Under the pieces are notes generated by a model. That model was given only the letters and a program-made list of their open reading frames with translations, was not told the origin of the DNA and made no database searches. Both the position numbers and the translations under genes were made by a program. 64,000 nucleotides of DNA from Nematopogon swammerdamellus (Eukaryota > Arthropoda > Insecta > Lepidoptera > Adelidae): NCBI GenBank assembly GCA_946902875.1, contig OX336345.1, positions 6,851,395 to 6,915,394 of the forward strand, given 5' to 3'. This document shows, piece after piece, positions 19,786-30,362 of this stretch. Each line of letters opens with the position of its first letter. Positions within the stretch are counted from its first letter, which is position 1.

Positions 19786-20135
19786 AAAGCGCAACATGTG
19801 GCGATCGGTTATCTATAAGGTGTCTAACGACGCTCATAGGCATTGGGTCGCATGCGGGGGGTGCGTTTCGAATGCCATACCTTATCTGACCGGTGCCCAT
19901 TCACGCCCCTCTTAAAGGAACCGAATCTAATTTGGGGGAAAATATGTGGGCTGGGAGAGAGTTCCAGAGTCTACCAGTTCTGACGAGGAAAGATCTGCTG
20001 AACCGATTCGAACACATCCGCGGTGACTCCAGCATGTAGTGATGCAATTCCTGCCCAGTGCACGTTGTGCGGAGGTGGAAAGGGGACGGCAGAATCGTGT
20101 CAAACAGGTCCCCCGAGCGCGCCCCATGGAATACG
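19786..20135 (-). mobile_element. L1 LINE C-terminal relic
   Basis: The minus strand reads CCATGGGGCGCGCTCGGGGG, TTCCACCTCCGCACAACG, TGCACTGGGCAGGAATTGCA, TGGAACTCTCTCCCAGCCCA, GAGGGGCGTGAATGGGC, and a 3' end with a short A run. It corresponds to the protein segment of the 36.5-kb copy (HGECSEELF...RTTR...FKR), with frameshifts. Confidence 0.75.
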
Positions 20136-20601
20136 ATATAACTTTTAACCTTGTTCTTAATATATTACAACATAAAATCTATCATTTTAAAATTTATTTC
20201 ACTAGCAAATACATATAGGTATGTACTTAAATAAGGTAGCTGTGTACTTTGTTACAGAAATAAATGTGATTGCACCAATTTCTTTCCAGTGTTACCCAGA
20301 CACAACTTTTTTTTTGTTAAAAAATAAAAAAAATAATTCTATATTATAGTGCTAGTTAAGCAATGTTTTTTATAAATGTTATTTTTGTCTAACTAGCTAA
20401 ACTTTAATTATAACAAAACCTAAATTACTTAATTATCTTTAATTTTAGTAAAAAGGGCCGTGACTCACCGTTCGCAAGATATATAAACACGAGGTTCTCG
20501 CGCTCTTTCCTCTAAGGGCACGCTTTACAGCGCCACGATTCACGCAAAATCTTAATTCACTGTACCTGCAGTATAAATATTTACACATCAAAAAATCATT
20601 C
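20136..20601. other. unassigned AT-rich stretch
   Basis: No gene or known repeat is seen. 20455-20560 is slightly GC-richer. Confidence 0.35.
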
Positions 20602-20880
20602 TTAAAATTCTAACTTCATCAAACCTTTTTTATGTAAGTACTGTTCACCCAGCAACGAAATAGTGTTTTCCATCGCTCCACCGAATGCGACACAGTTGAA
20701 CTCCGTGAAATCACTAATCCGGCCTAATTCTGATGGTAATATGTCAGGAGTGTAACGACACGCGGCGAGCGCGAGGTGCCGCCGCCGCGCCACCAGCCGG
20801 GGAATTTTAATACGAAATTTTAAATTTAGAACACATGTGATGAACGTCGCATGGCAGATGAACATGAGGGCAGTCCTAAT
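20602..20880 (-). CDS. candidate coding exon, unknown protein
   Basis: The frame ends ...GLMKLEF stop near 20602. Its C-terminal ~70 residues (containing RRRHLALAAC, YTPDILPSELG, DFTEFNCVAFGG and MENTISLLGEQ) have a balanced, protein-like composition and do not match any repeat family seen here. The upstream part merges into intron-like sequence and then a C repeat at 20905, so the true start is not visible; a TTCTATTAG acceptor-like site lies upstream on the minus strand. No family is recognised. It could be a host exon, a pseudogene fragment or chance. Confidence 0.3.
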   Translation of the reverse strand: MRTALMFICHATFITCVLNLKFRIKIPRLVARRRHLALAACRYTPDILPSELGRISDFTEFNCVAFGGAMENTISLLGEQYLHKKGLMKLEF

Positions 20881-20904
20881 AGAATCTACATTACATACAT
20901 GCAC

Positions 20905-21215
20905 ATGCCACACGCTGTATCCCGACAATCGGGGTAAGCAGAGTAATCGGTGTTGTGCTGCAAGTACTCTTGTAAATTACAGCACAACACCGACCCACGT
21001 TTAGTAATTTATTAGGACAAGATAACTATCAAGCAGCAAGTAAAGCACGAAGAACCACCTGCTGCATGATTCGGTGGTAGGAAGTGCCAAGGTGAAAGGT
21101 AACTAACCTGTCGCCCTTTAGCACGGCACCTTGTGCTTATCCCTTAGTCGCCTTTTACGGCATGCACTGGGAGAGATGCAGTGGGGCTATTATTTTTAAG
21201 TACCTCCCCCACACT
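20905..21215 (-). mobile_element. family C copy, full length
   Basis: CACACGCTGTATCCCGACAA, the inverted pair GGTGTTGTGCTGCAAG / TACAGCACAACACCGA, CTATCAAGCAGCAAGTAAAG, GTCGCCCTTTAGCACGG, GTCGCCTTTTACGGCATGC and the GGGGCTATTATTTTTAAGTA end. ATTACATACATGCACATGC adjoins the TATG-type side. Confidence 0.88.
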
Positions 21216-21864
21216 GTGTTGTCATAAAAGGCAGCTTCTGTATATTTGTCTGTGATGGTGACGGGTAAACTCGAAAGCCACTGAACTGATTTGCAACGCT
21301 GTTTTGAAGGATCCAAGGAAGAAGCATTCTAAGCCTACACATACGAAAACTGAACACAAATATTGTTTCAGTACAAATCTAAGCACAATTATGTTTGCCA
21401 ATTACACAGTATTCAAATATTGTTTCAGTACCAATTTATAGATTTCGTATTAAAACGTAACTAATAAAATTTTGTTTTTTATATGAATTATCACAATTTT
21501 AACTAAAAAGAAATATTTCTTACTTCACACAAGCCTATAAATATTTCAAACCACATTAAAACATATCTCAAATAAGCAGATAAATGCGCGACTTAAATCA
21601 TTTCACATGATGCAAAACGAAATGCTGACAAATGGCATGTGTTTTCTTAAGAACTTTTTGTCCCTCCCTCCCACAGGGTTGTAATCAGATCCAGGACGAA
21701 GGACCTAAACAAATAAGCACTTCTTTATTTATAAACGCGCTCCAAAGGTTCGAGTTAAATTCGTAAATAAATAAATTTTCAATGAGAACCGACGAGAGAA
21801 GTTTTTTTTCCTGTGTGTCTTTGTTTGACAGAAATTAATACCGTAAAGGTTCTGATCTCAGGAC
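21216..21864. other. unassigned stretch
   Basis: No gene. Two ~20-bp direct repeats of CAAATATTGTTTCAGTAC lie near 21358 and 21415. Confidence 0.4.
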
Positions 21865-22253
21865 AGGTACAGTCAATAATGTATGCTGTAAAACCAGGTA
21901 CGTCAGCCTCGGTAGCTAAGTGGTGCGGTCGGTCGACTGTTTTTAAGCAACCCTGAGCGCGGTCAGTACTTAGATGGGTGACCGCTCGATCGTTGGAGGC
22001 TGACCGTGGTTTGGTAGGTCCCTTCCCTTCTTACCTTACTAGGTGGTAGGGTTTATCCCGCCCGGATCAGTACCACCGCGCTGAATGAAACGTCGGTCGA
22101 AACGGCTATCTAAATAGTTCGACATGAAATGAAGGGAAGCAATGACATGGCATCTAGTTCACCCGGTGTTATGGGCTGACATCGCGTATGTTGTAGGTGA
22201 TGTAGCCAACAGTGCCAGTTTCCATAAAAAACGTAGGTACAGTCAATTATGTA
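21865..22253 (+). mobile_element. S5 SINE, full head, with probable long target duplication
   Basis: The head at 21902-22004 (103 nt) opens GTCAGCCTCGGTAGC and closes GGAGGCTGAC, with TTAAGCAACCCTGAGCGCGG and AGTACTTAGATGGGTGACCG between. Central domain and tail follow, ending GTTTCCATAAAAAA at 22231. Nineteen-base flanks AGGTACAGTCAATWATGTA at 21865-21883 and 22235-22253 differ by one base, consistent with a target-site duplication plus ~18 extra bases at the 5' junction. Confidence 0.88.
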
Positions 22254-22311
22254 GGAGACGAGCATATAATCCGTTAGTCCGGTGAAGGAAAACACCGCGA
22301 GAAAACCTGTA

Positions 22312-22555
22312 AGCGGCGGGTGGCCGAGTGGTCTGGTCGTCGGCCACCTTTGGCGAGAGGTCCGAGGTTCGAATCCGGTCGGCGTGTACCAATGAGTTTT
22401 TTTCTGACGGAAAAAATTTACGTGTATACTGCACCTGCTGCTTCGCCGTTCGGAACCGGTGTAAAACTGTAGGTTCCTTTCCTTGCCCCTTATTAGGTGG
22501 TCGGCTCAAATTGTAGCCAACTGAGTTAGTACCACCGTACTCTGGATGTAAGACA
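22312..22555 (+). mobile_element. ST SINE, 3'-truncated
   Basis: Well-preserved tRNA-like head: GGCGGGTGGCCGAGTGGTC, TTTGGCGAGAGGTCCGAGG and GTTCGAATCCGG. The unique segment with CTGCTTCGCCGTTCGGAACC and the central domain follow. The copy stops at GTACTCTGGATGTAAGA, so the ST tail is lost. Confidence 0.9.
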
Positions 22556-22704
22556 GCAAAAGCAACAAATAATTATTTTTTCTTAGTATGTATATACATT
22601 TTGGATTTGACTAAATATTGATTCACTTGTACACTTATTATCAGTCACACCACACAGTCATTCAAGACCAAAGTCTTTAATTCGTTCGTTCTCCCAGTAA
22701 ACGA

Positions 22705-22815
22705 CGACGTACGGAGGTGGTTAGTTGGGAAAAGTAGAAGACCGCGTGTGGTGACGTGCCTTGGAAGATACCTATATCCAACAGTGCACCGATAGAAGAT
22801 AAGGATGACGATGAT
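22705..22815 (+). mobile_element. L3 LINE 3' end, degraded
   Basis: GAAGACCGCGTGTGGTGACG, CCTTGGAAGATACCTATATCC, AACAGTGCACCGATAGAAGA and a GGATGACGATGATAA tail align with 7480-7595. Confidence 0.65.
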
Positions 22816-24638
22816 AATTATCTAGTAAACATTACAGGTCAAACAATTGACGTTTAACGTTAAACCCTAAACGTTCACTAGGCAGTTAGTCACTTAGCTT
22901 ACGCATGTAATTATGGGTAAAGATAAAATATTGAAATTAATATGAAAGTATACTTTATTGGACAATAATAAAGTTCAAACGGTGGACTTAAATCATAAAG
23001 GCATTGTCCATCATTCATGACTGCGATCTTCGATTGTGGATAAGGTAAGGATATGTAGTGTGAAATTAAGTGGAATAAAAATCTAATGACGTACGTAGGT
23101 GAACCGTTGATCTTGACGATTGATCTGGTCCAGAAACTCGCTCAGCGAATTATGGAAAGAGCTGGGAGGGAAAGGATGGGAAGAAGAAAGAAATAATTGG
23201 TATATAAACCCAAAGAAGCACGAGATATATTGTAGTGTAGACAAGAATAAAACAAACAATCTGTGCACATGATTAACGCGTTATTTACACCAACAGCGAC
23301 TATTCTGTTAAAATATTTGCCAAGACGACACTTCAAATGGTTCATATTTCAAAAGCTGCTAACGAATGTCGCGCGTGATAGTGGCTCAGTTTCTTTGATA
23401 TTGAGTGCAGATGTATCGCGCTGTAAATTACAGGCCGCTTAGCCAGAACGGAATTCTGGCAATGTTTCAAAATTGTCTTTAAATGTATACGAAACGCTGT
23501 TTTTGGGCAAAATAAATCAAAATTTTTATTAAATTACGTACTTACACTCACATGGAACAAATAATGCCACTGACTTAATAACAAAACTATGAAATGTTTT
23601 TTTTTTCTTTTTCTTAATAATTTTTTTTTTTCTACTAATGGTTGAAAAATATTGTTTTGTAGTTTCAGTAACATAACCATAAATACGTGAAGCCGAGACG
23701 CTTCTGTCACCTTTCGAAACAAAATAAAATGTCATCCTGCCTCCGCGGCTGTTAGGAGCATTTATGTCATAATAGTTTAACTGTCTGTCTTTCACGCGTT
23801 TTCCCTTTCCGTTTCTCGAAAACGTACGCTACCCTATATGCATTATACAGAGTGATTTTGTTAACATGCCGCATATTTTAGGCGTTCAACTGTATCGAAA
23901 ATTAAGTAGATTTCAAAAAAATTATGGTGGCAAAAAAGCATTAGTTTTCCATACATTTTGAGAATTGAATTACGAATGAAAATTAGATTTTTTAAAATTG
24001 TAAATAATGTATGTCCCACCATAAAAATTATTTGAAAATATCTTAAAATAATTAAATATAAGTATTTATAAGATACAGAAAAAAACATTCAAATTTTATT
24101 TGAGTATTAATTAAAAATACAACAAATTTAATCATACCTAATTAAATCCTACCTAATTATTATTTCTATTTAATCCTACCTTAATTATCCACCTAATTAA
24201 AAAGTCTAGTTATCTAAAACGTTTGCTAAGGCAAGTTTAAGACACTCATGCACTTTACTTTTAAATGGATACCTCGATAACTCGAATGTACGACCTCTCC
24301 ACCTCTCGACCACTGTACCACCAGCTTAGTTAGTGTGATACAGTTTTAAAAGTGACTCTTCATTTTTACAAATGACTGAAAGTGTTTCAGTGTAACTTCA
24401 CAGGACACATAAATCGTGTAGCCACCACCGACGTCGACTAACGAACGACAATTAGTGCTAATTGGTTATCGTTGTCACCTCTTGTTGCACCATTGTTAAC
24501 AGCGTGACCTATATTTTGGTAGCACATATTCTGGGGTGTGTGCTGTTGGGTATGCTTTTTTTGAAGTCACCGTATGGGCGAACTCTACATTTTTGGATAA
24601 ACATATAGATATTCTCGACGATCAGGTATTCACAACTG
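22816..24638. other. unassigned stretch, mostly AT-rich
   Basis: No gene is called; open frames of 60-90 codons on the minus strand (23083-24088) lack motifs and include poly-lysine from a T-rich run. 23845 onward (TACAGAGTGATTTTGTTAAC) looks like a transposon edge of the ACAGGGTG type but no partner end was found. Confidence 0.35.
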
Positions 24639-24998
24639 GCCAGCCTCGGTAGTTCAGTGCAGGTGCGGTCGGTCGACTGTTGTTAAGCAACCCTGAGCAC
24701 GGTCAGTACTTGGATGGGTGACCGCTTGACCGTTGGTTCGGATTCCACGTAAAACTTTAGGTCCCTTCCCTTCTTACCTTACTAGGTGGTAGGGTTTATC
24801 CCGCCCGAGTTGGTACTACCGCACAGAATGAAACGTCGGTAGAAACGGCTATGTAAATATTCTCAGTCCAGTTCAGTTTAGCCGACATGAAATGAAGGGA
24901 AGCACAGACATGACACCTAGTACACCCGGTGTTATGGGCTGACATCACGGATGTTGTAGTTGATGTAGCTAACGGTGTCAGTTTCCATAAAATAAAAT
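24639..24998 (+). mobile_element. S5 SINE, best-preserved 5S-like boxes
   Basis: CCAGCCTCGGTAGTTCAG, GTTAAGCAACCCTGAGCACG and GTCAGTACTTGGATGGGTGA give the closest match in the window to a 5S rRNA gene's internal promoter. The closing-stem GGAGGCTGAC is partly deleted (GTTGGTTCGG). Central domain, GAAACGTCGGTAGAAACGGC, AGTTCAGTTTAGCCGACATG and GTTTCCATAAAATAAAATAA follow. Confidence 0.92.
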
Positions 24999-25077
24999 AA
25001 AAGTGTGCAAAGTACACCCACCCGCGCTATTCGTACAAAATGTATTTGCACATTTTATATTTATTATTAGGACAAGC

Positions 25078-25316
25078 TGTGCCCGCGGCTCCGCCCGCTC
25101 TCATATTTCACTTCACTGCTAACCTCATAAGCTATTTAGCGCGATAGTAAGTAGCCTATAGTTGATGGGAAGAATCAAACTATCCGTAGAATTTTGTTTT
25201 ATTAAAATCGGTTCAGTGGTTCTCGAGTTATAAGCGGACAGACAGACATACACTCAGACACTCAGACACTCAGACAGAAAGCAGACGTTGGATTTTATTA
25301 TAGGTAAGGAAGGATA
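25078..25316 (+). mobile_element. family E copy, left member of inverted pair
   Basis: CTGTGCCCGCGGCTCCGCCC through AAAATCGGTTCAGTGGTTCTC to (ACTCAG)n and GGATTTTATTATAGGTAAGG. It differs from the 14.6-kb copy mainly in the microsatellite. Confidence 0.88.
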
Positions 25317-25693
25317 AAGAAGGATTTAGATAACATCTGTCATTTGTTTGTTACTAATAAATGGGCAATGTTGGGCACTTAGTAATCGCAAATTTTTACA
25401 TGAGGGTACTAGACGATGTTCTGACTTATGGAATAGGTAGGTTAAAAATTGCACGAAAGCCATGGAAAAAAGCTGTGGATATAAAAATATGGAATTCCTC
25501 TCAAACTTTACCATAATTTCGCCCTTGCGGTAATTACCCGGCTTTTAATGGTGAACCCTATTAAGTGGTAATTAATGGCATCATCCAGTTTTGAGATTTT
25601 TCCGCGCAGGAGACGAGCTAATAGGTCGTAACAATGTTATTCAATATATATATTTATAGATATTCTTATAATAATATACGTGTGTAATCCTTA
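25317..25693. other. spacer between inverted E copies
   Basis: AT-rich; a TA-rich run at 25640-25680. No gene or repeat is recognised. Confidence 0.4.
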
Positions 25694-25924
25694 TCCTTAT
25701 CCTTACCTATAATAAAATCCAACGTCTGCTTTCTGTCTGTCTGAGTGTCTGTCTGTCCTCTTATAACTCGAGAACCACTGAACCGATTTTAATAGAAAAA
25801 AATTCTACGGATAGCCTGATTCTTCCCATCAACTATAGGCAACTTACTATCACGCTAAATGGCTTATGAGGTTAGCAGTGAAGTGAAATATGAGAGCGGG
25901 CGGAGCCGCGCGCACAGCTAGTAC
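25694..25924 (-). mobile_element. family E copy, right member of inverted pair
   Basis: CCTTACCTATAATAAAATCC, (CTGT/CTGA)n, GAGAACCACTGAACCGATTT, CCCATCAACTATAGGCAAC and GAGCGGGCGGAGCCGCGCGC. It is the reverse complement of the copy at 25078 with scattered substitutions. Confidence 0.88.
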
Positions 25925-25994
25925 AACAATAAAAGTAAAAATTTGCTATTTTATTTTAATGTTAGTATCAAGCACGTACTCTCTCTACCTCTCT

Positions 25995-26386
25995 TTTTTA
26001 GGGTTCCGTATCCGGTACGGGGCCCTATTACCAACCCTACGCTGTCTGTCTGTCTGCCTGTCCGTCCGTCCGTTTATCTGTCCGTCCATCCGCCTGTCTG
26101 TCCGAGGGCTGTATCTCTTTGAAATTTTCACAGAGTATGTGTGTTATTATGGCCGATATAACAACAAATAATAAAAATAAGAAAAAGTAAAAAATTCACG
26201 AGGGTTCTCATAGAAGAAACCAAAAAGTGTATGAGCGCAATGAAGCATTTTAACTAATCATGACATTTAACTAATATAAAGCATTTCATAACACGCCATC
26301 TAGATGGCATGAGTGGCGTTAGCCATGACATGGCGATACGGAACTTTCGGTGCGCGAGTTCGAATCGCACTTGGCCGGTTCTTCTC
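25995..26386 (+). mobile_element. family D copy, both ends present
   Basis: TTTTTTAGGGTTCCGTATCC, a long CTGTCTGTCTGCCTGTCCGT run, GAGGGCTGTATCTCTTTGAA, TTTTCACAGAGTATGTGTG and ATATAACAACAAATAATAAA. An unrelated ~90-bp segment includes the palindrome GCCATCTAGATGGC at 26295-26308. It closes ATACGGAACTTTCGG, GCGCGAGTTCGAATCGCAC and TTGGCCGG. Confidence 0.85.
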
Positions 26387-26621
26387 TTCATTTTCGGCTT
26401 TGCATCTATCTAATAAAAATGTACGTTTTTCTAGCCTTATACCATCACGCAATTTCAAATAACGGTACCAGCGAGCGAGTGTGTTTTCCGCTTCATTCAC
26501 AAAATTACTGCCCATACCGACGGCTAAGATGATACGGGCGCAGTGCGATGGATCCTGGGCAGAGCCACCACGTCAGTTCTTCTATAAAAAATTGTGTTTA
26601 GGTCTAATTCTGCCTTAGGTC

Positions 26622-26730
26622 TAAAATGAAGGGAAGCACTGACAAGGCACCTAGTTCACCCGGTGTTATGGCCCGACATCACGGATGTTGTAGGCGATGT
26701 AGCCAAACGTGTCAGTTTCCATAAAAAAAA
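26622..26730 (+). mobile_element. S5 SINE 3' module
   Basis: Begins AAATGAAGGGAAGCACTGAC and ends CGTGTCAGTTTCCATAAAAA. It is truncated at almost the same point as the copy at 6943. Confidence 0.85.
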
Positions 26731-27107
26731 CCAAACTTTTTGAAAATTTCTACGTCATTGTTTCCTAGTGTTTACATAATAATATTATTTTTCACTGTAA
26801 TCAAGGCACGTCTCAAACATAAAAACATTGTCTCGAAGAAATATTATTCAGTCGGCCTTTGTCACATTGTGCAAACTATACTTACAAAAATGTTTATGAA
26901 GCTATAAAGAATTTCTCTCCAACCATTTAGCATTGCTGATACCCTTGCAGATAGGTTATAAAATATAAGAGCAACATTATTGTGTTACTTTTAATTAGCC
27001 AATTAAAGCATTTTTACTGATGCCAACGTTGTTGTTATAAAAATAGTTATAGTAGTTTTTTACAAGTTTGCATACCTACACTTGATGCATTATATTTTTT
27101 ATTTTAG
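26731..27107. other. unassigned AT-rich stretch
   Basis: Low-copy-looking, intron-like AT-rich sequence upstream of a candidate micro-exon. No repeat is recognised. Confidence 0.35.
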
Positions 27108-27141
27108 GCATTGCATTTTGTGAAAATACTTCTTCAATGTG
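27108..27141 (+). CDS. candidate 34-nt micro-exon
   Basis: Preceded by a pyrimidine-rich acceptor (ATATTTTTTATTTTAG) and followed by a strong donor (G|GTAAGT). Read in frame from its first base it gives ALHFVKILLQC plus G, which resembles part of an ankyrin repeat, but 11 residues are too few to identify a family. No flanking exon with matching phase was found in this window, so chance is likely. Confidence 0.2.
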
Positions 27142-27950
27142 GTAAGTAAATGATATTTTTATCCGATTACGGCGAAGCTAAAAGGACTTATGACTTTATC
27201 CTGTATGTATGTATGTGACTATCTATGTTTAGCTTAAAGTACTGGACATTGGAGTCGTCTCCGTCTCCGATAATGGTAGGAACATTTTAAGATGTCTTCA
27301 ACCCCATGGAATGGTGATTTTACAAATATACACGTTTTTTGGGTTAGAACTAAAAGGCTAAAAAAAACTAAAAAATCAAATAAAAAAAATGACATACAAA
27401 TTGGGATGTATATAAACCTAACAAAAAGAATGAAAGATCGGTTAATAGAGAAATTCAAGAAAAGTAGAGCTCGAATTTCTAAAGTGAGTAATTTTCCTCA
27501 ACATTCAACCTACAAATTCAGCGATTTCAATTAGGTAAATGTATGAAAAGCCAAATTTTCCACGATATATAAGTTACATACCGAATCACTTACAAATTGT
27601 TTATCGCCATCAACCGTTGCATAAAAGCATTTTCAAAATTAAATGTTTCCCCAATTTCGACAAACATTTCCCGAATGTTCGCGAATGTGCCGCAAAAAAG
27701 TGCTCAATCACAGAAAGTCGAGCACTCCAATCAAGGATCCATCGAGCGTGTCATTGTCTGCGCATGTAAACGCGCCCACATTGGCTGCTGTGTAAACACA
27801 ACTTATCAAGTTTTTTTTATGACCGACCGGCTACTGCAGTGGCGGTGTTACACGAGCAGAATTTTCCGTACGCCAGGAAGCAGCCAGTAGAATGGTCAAG
27901 GAAATGCACGTTGAAATTAAAATGCGTCGTCAAAGCAAACTATACAGGGT
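27142..27950. other. unassigned stretch with lysine-rich open frame
   Basis: A plus-strand frame at 27292-27534 (80 codons) is rich in Lys, Asn and Ile; its middle is followed by a GTGAGT donor-like site at 27482. Weak coding character, no family. 27600-27890 is open for 97 codons in one frame without motifs. Confidence 0.3.
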
Positions 27951-28444
27951 GTTTTTGACCATGTCGGCCCTGTCAGGGGGTTAATCTGTAAGTAGAACCC
28001 AAAAAGAGCGATGGAGATATTGAAAAAAAAAATTTAATGCATTTCGAAATACCTAATCTCAAAACGTATGGAAAACGCACTTTTTTCGAATTTCCGCACG
28101 GTTTTTTTTATCTACTTTTTTGACACAGATTAAACCCATGAAAGGGCCGAAATGGTAAAAAAAATTAAGGAAGTTACAAAAAAAAACTGTTTATCCTATA
28201 ATTTTATTTTATAATTGATTAAAGTAAAATAACAGTCTTTAGAATGAACAGCATATTCTCAAAACATTAGACAAATTATTTTCCATTAGTTTTAACTTTT
28301 AATTTAAACATTCACTGGCATGATATTAATTATATTCACATTCTGTTATTTATGTGGTAGTTAAGTTTAGGTAAATTAGAAATAACGGCAGAAATAGTTA
28401 TTTCTTTTTAATTAAATTAATAATTTTTTAATTACCTTTATATT
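27951..28444. other. possible DNA-transposon edge, otherwise unassigned
   Basis: TACAGGGTGTTTTTGACCAT at 27951 resembles terminal sequences of small insect DNA transposons, followed by GAGATATTGAAAAAAAAAAT. No matching inverted terminus could be located, so this is only suggestive. Confidence 0.3.
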
Positions 28445-28600
28445 AACCCACATGGGTAGCTTTACCGAGGGACCAATGGTGCAGTCAACAGAGCCAAAAT
28501 TATCTCTCCTTGCGAAACCATCCGCAGGCGCCATGCCAGAATCTTTGCGGACTGTTGCTAGACTGTCTATCGAGCCTGTTAATACAACGTTTGAAGATTA
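28445..28600 (-). mobile_element. L2 LINE 3' end
   Basis: ACCCACATGGGTAGC, GAGGGACCAATGGTGCAGTC, AGAGCCAAAATTATCTCTCC, GCCATGCCAGAATCTTTGCG, GTTGCTAGACTGTC and AATACAACGTTTGAAG match the 36.9-kb copy in the same strand. Confidence 0.75.
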
Positions 28601-29510
28601 TAAAAATTTATGAAAAATAAGAAATATTACAATTTTTTTAAGCTATGTTGTCTATTATACTTACTAGTGTAACTTTTTATGATGGAATAGCGCCAGTAAG
28701 CTAATATGACTGTATTCTCTGACTAGCGCCAACTATTATTTCAATCATGTGATACATGCTTCAAACTGTAAACGGTGTCCAGCGAAATTAAAACTCCAGT
28801 AGCATAGTGACCAAAACGTATTCACAACAAAATTGTTGAAAATTTGGGGAAAACTATAAAAACGTTTTATAACAAAGTTTCCCATGGGTTTTTGCTGTAT
28901 TTTGCAGAGTAATCGGTGCAGTGCTGCAAGTACAAATAAATTATCTTCATGACAATTAGGCGTTTAGTAATAGGCCGTCCTTCTGTCTGATCGGCACAAC
29001 TATTACTGTCGTACAAAACTCAGATTACACCGGTGATGGAGTACTACAGACAACCACATCTAGAAATATGGTCCCCTATCACGGACCGCTCTGAGGAACT
29101 AAGTCTGTTGATTTTGCGAAGTCACTTGTGAAATCTCCAGTTGTCTTGTTCACACAGGCATAACACAGGTTAGTTTTATTGGCATGGGCAGTTGGGCAGT
29201 GCGTCTGTATCAACATAGCTACAAGCTATGCACTTATTGTATGCAGTCTCCCAAAAGTATAACGTCGAAAGCGCCGCTCCGAGAAACGAGTTTTTTGCGT
29301 TTCGCTTCTGAGACATTGTTGTGTGGAATTGAAAAAGGGCATATTCAAATGCAATAGATAAGGCGAGCGAGCATATATGATTTTCGCAAGTGACACAATG
29401 TGAAATGAACAGACTTCTCAAAATGAACAGACTAAGCATGCCTTATTCCTTGCCACCCATCTTATCTCCGCCACACGCGGCAGAGAGCTTAGTACCCTTT
29501 TTTTGTTGAC
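28601..29510. other. unassigned stretch
   Basis: No gene. 28905-28940 (GCAGAGTAATCGGTGCAGTGC) is a scrap of family C. An 87-codon minus frame at 29176-29439 has no motif. Confidence 0.35.
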
Positions 29511-29538
29511 ATTTTGAGAACCCATAGGTTCTCAAAAT
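29511..29538. repeat. perfect 12-bp hairpin, 4-nt loop
   Basis: ATTTTGAGAACC, CATA, GGTTCTCAAAAT. It lies directly upstream of an L2 fragment. Confidence 0.85.
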
Positions 29539-29544
29539 AGTTTC

Positions 29545-29725
29545 TTTGTCGCACTGCTAGGGTGTGTAACTGTTTTCTGGTGAGTGTGTTTCACGAATTC
29601 TTTGACCTGGGTGTCTTTAAGCTAGCCTGGCAACAGTCTGCAAATCTGCTGGCATGGTACTTCACTGAGCGTGGTTTCGCGAGGAGAGGTGATGTGATTT
29701 GAGGTGACAGATGATAACATTTATG
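29545..29725 (+). mobile_element. L2 LINE 3' end
   Basis: TTTGTCGCACTGCTAGGGTG, TGTAACTGTTTTCTGGTGAG, GCCTGGCAACAGTCTGCAAA, TCTGCTGGCATGGTACTTCA and GGTTTCGCGAGGAGAGGTGA. It corresponds to the last ~45 codons plus 3' end of L2, with frameshifts. Confidence 0.75.
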
Positions 29726-30084
29726 AAACGGCTCTAAGAGCTGTTGTATTTGTGGAACTGTTGGGCTCGGAAAAATTAAAATTAACTATGATATAACCAT
29801 TTAGATTGTATCTTCATATATTTGACGTACACATTTTATTTATTTTATTTTGATACAACGATTTATAACTTGTATTACTTATTAATAAAATTTTAAGTTT
29901 TTGACTTCAGTTTTTAAGTTTCAAATTTATTGTTTTGTCCAATGACTAAGTATATTAATCTAATATGCCTTAGATGCAGGCGAACAAGAATATTTTGTGG
30001 CAATGTATTAAACTGTAAAGAAATATGATAAACTACAAGTGAACACTACATAAATGCTTTAATACGCATATATATATATACGTA
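29726..30084. other. unassigned AT-rich stretch
   Basis: No gene or repeat is recognised, apart from a short (TA)n at 30068-30080. Confidence 0.35.
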
Positions 30085-30362
30085 TTCGTGCTAAAGGGCA
30101 ACAGGTTGGCTATCTCTCACCTTGGCACGGTCCTTCCACCGGGTCATCCAGCATGTGGGTCTTCGTACATTACTTGCTGCTTGATAGTTATCTTCTCTTG
30201 CTTGATAGTTCTCTTGCTTGCTTGATAGTTTATCTTATCTTACTTTGCTAAACGCGGAGTTCGGTGTTGTGCTGTAATTAACAAAAGTGCTTGCGGCACA
30301 ACAACTGAATTACTCTGCTTACCCCATTTGTCGGGATACAACGTATAGTATTTATGTATGTA
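30085..30362 (+). mobile_element. family C copy
   Basis: GTGCTAAAGGGCAACAGGTTG, CTCTCACCTTGGCACGGTCC, GTCTTCGTACATTACTTGC, GTCGGGATACAACG and a TATG tail. The TTGCTTGATAGTT segment near 30178-30235 is expanded threefold relative to other copies. Confidence 0.82.

Noticed and set aside
24639..24740. A functional 5S rRNA gene
   Set aside because: Only the A- and C-box regions match 5S rRNA. The 5' third is different, and a SINE body with an A tail follows in every copy.
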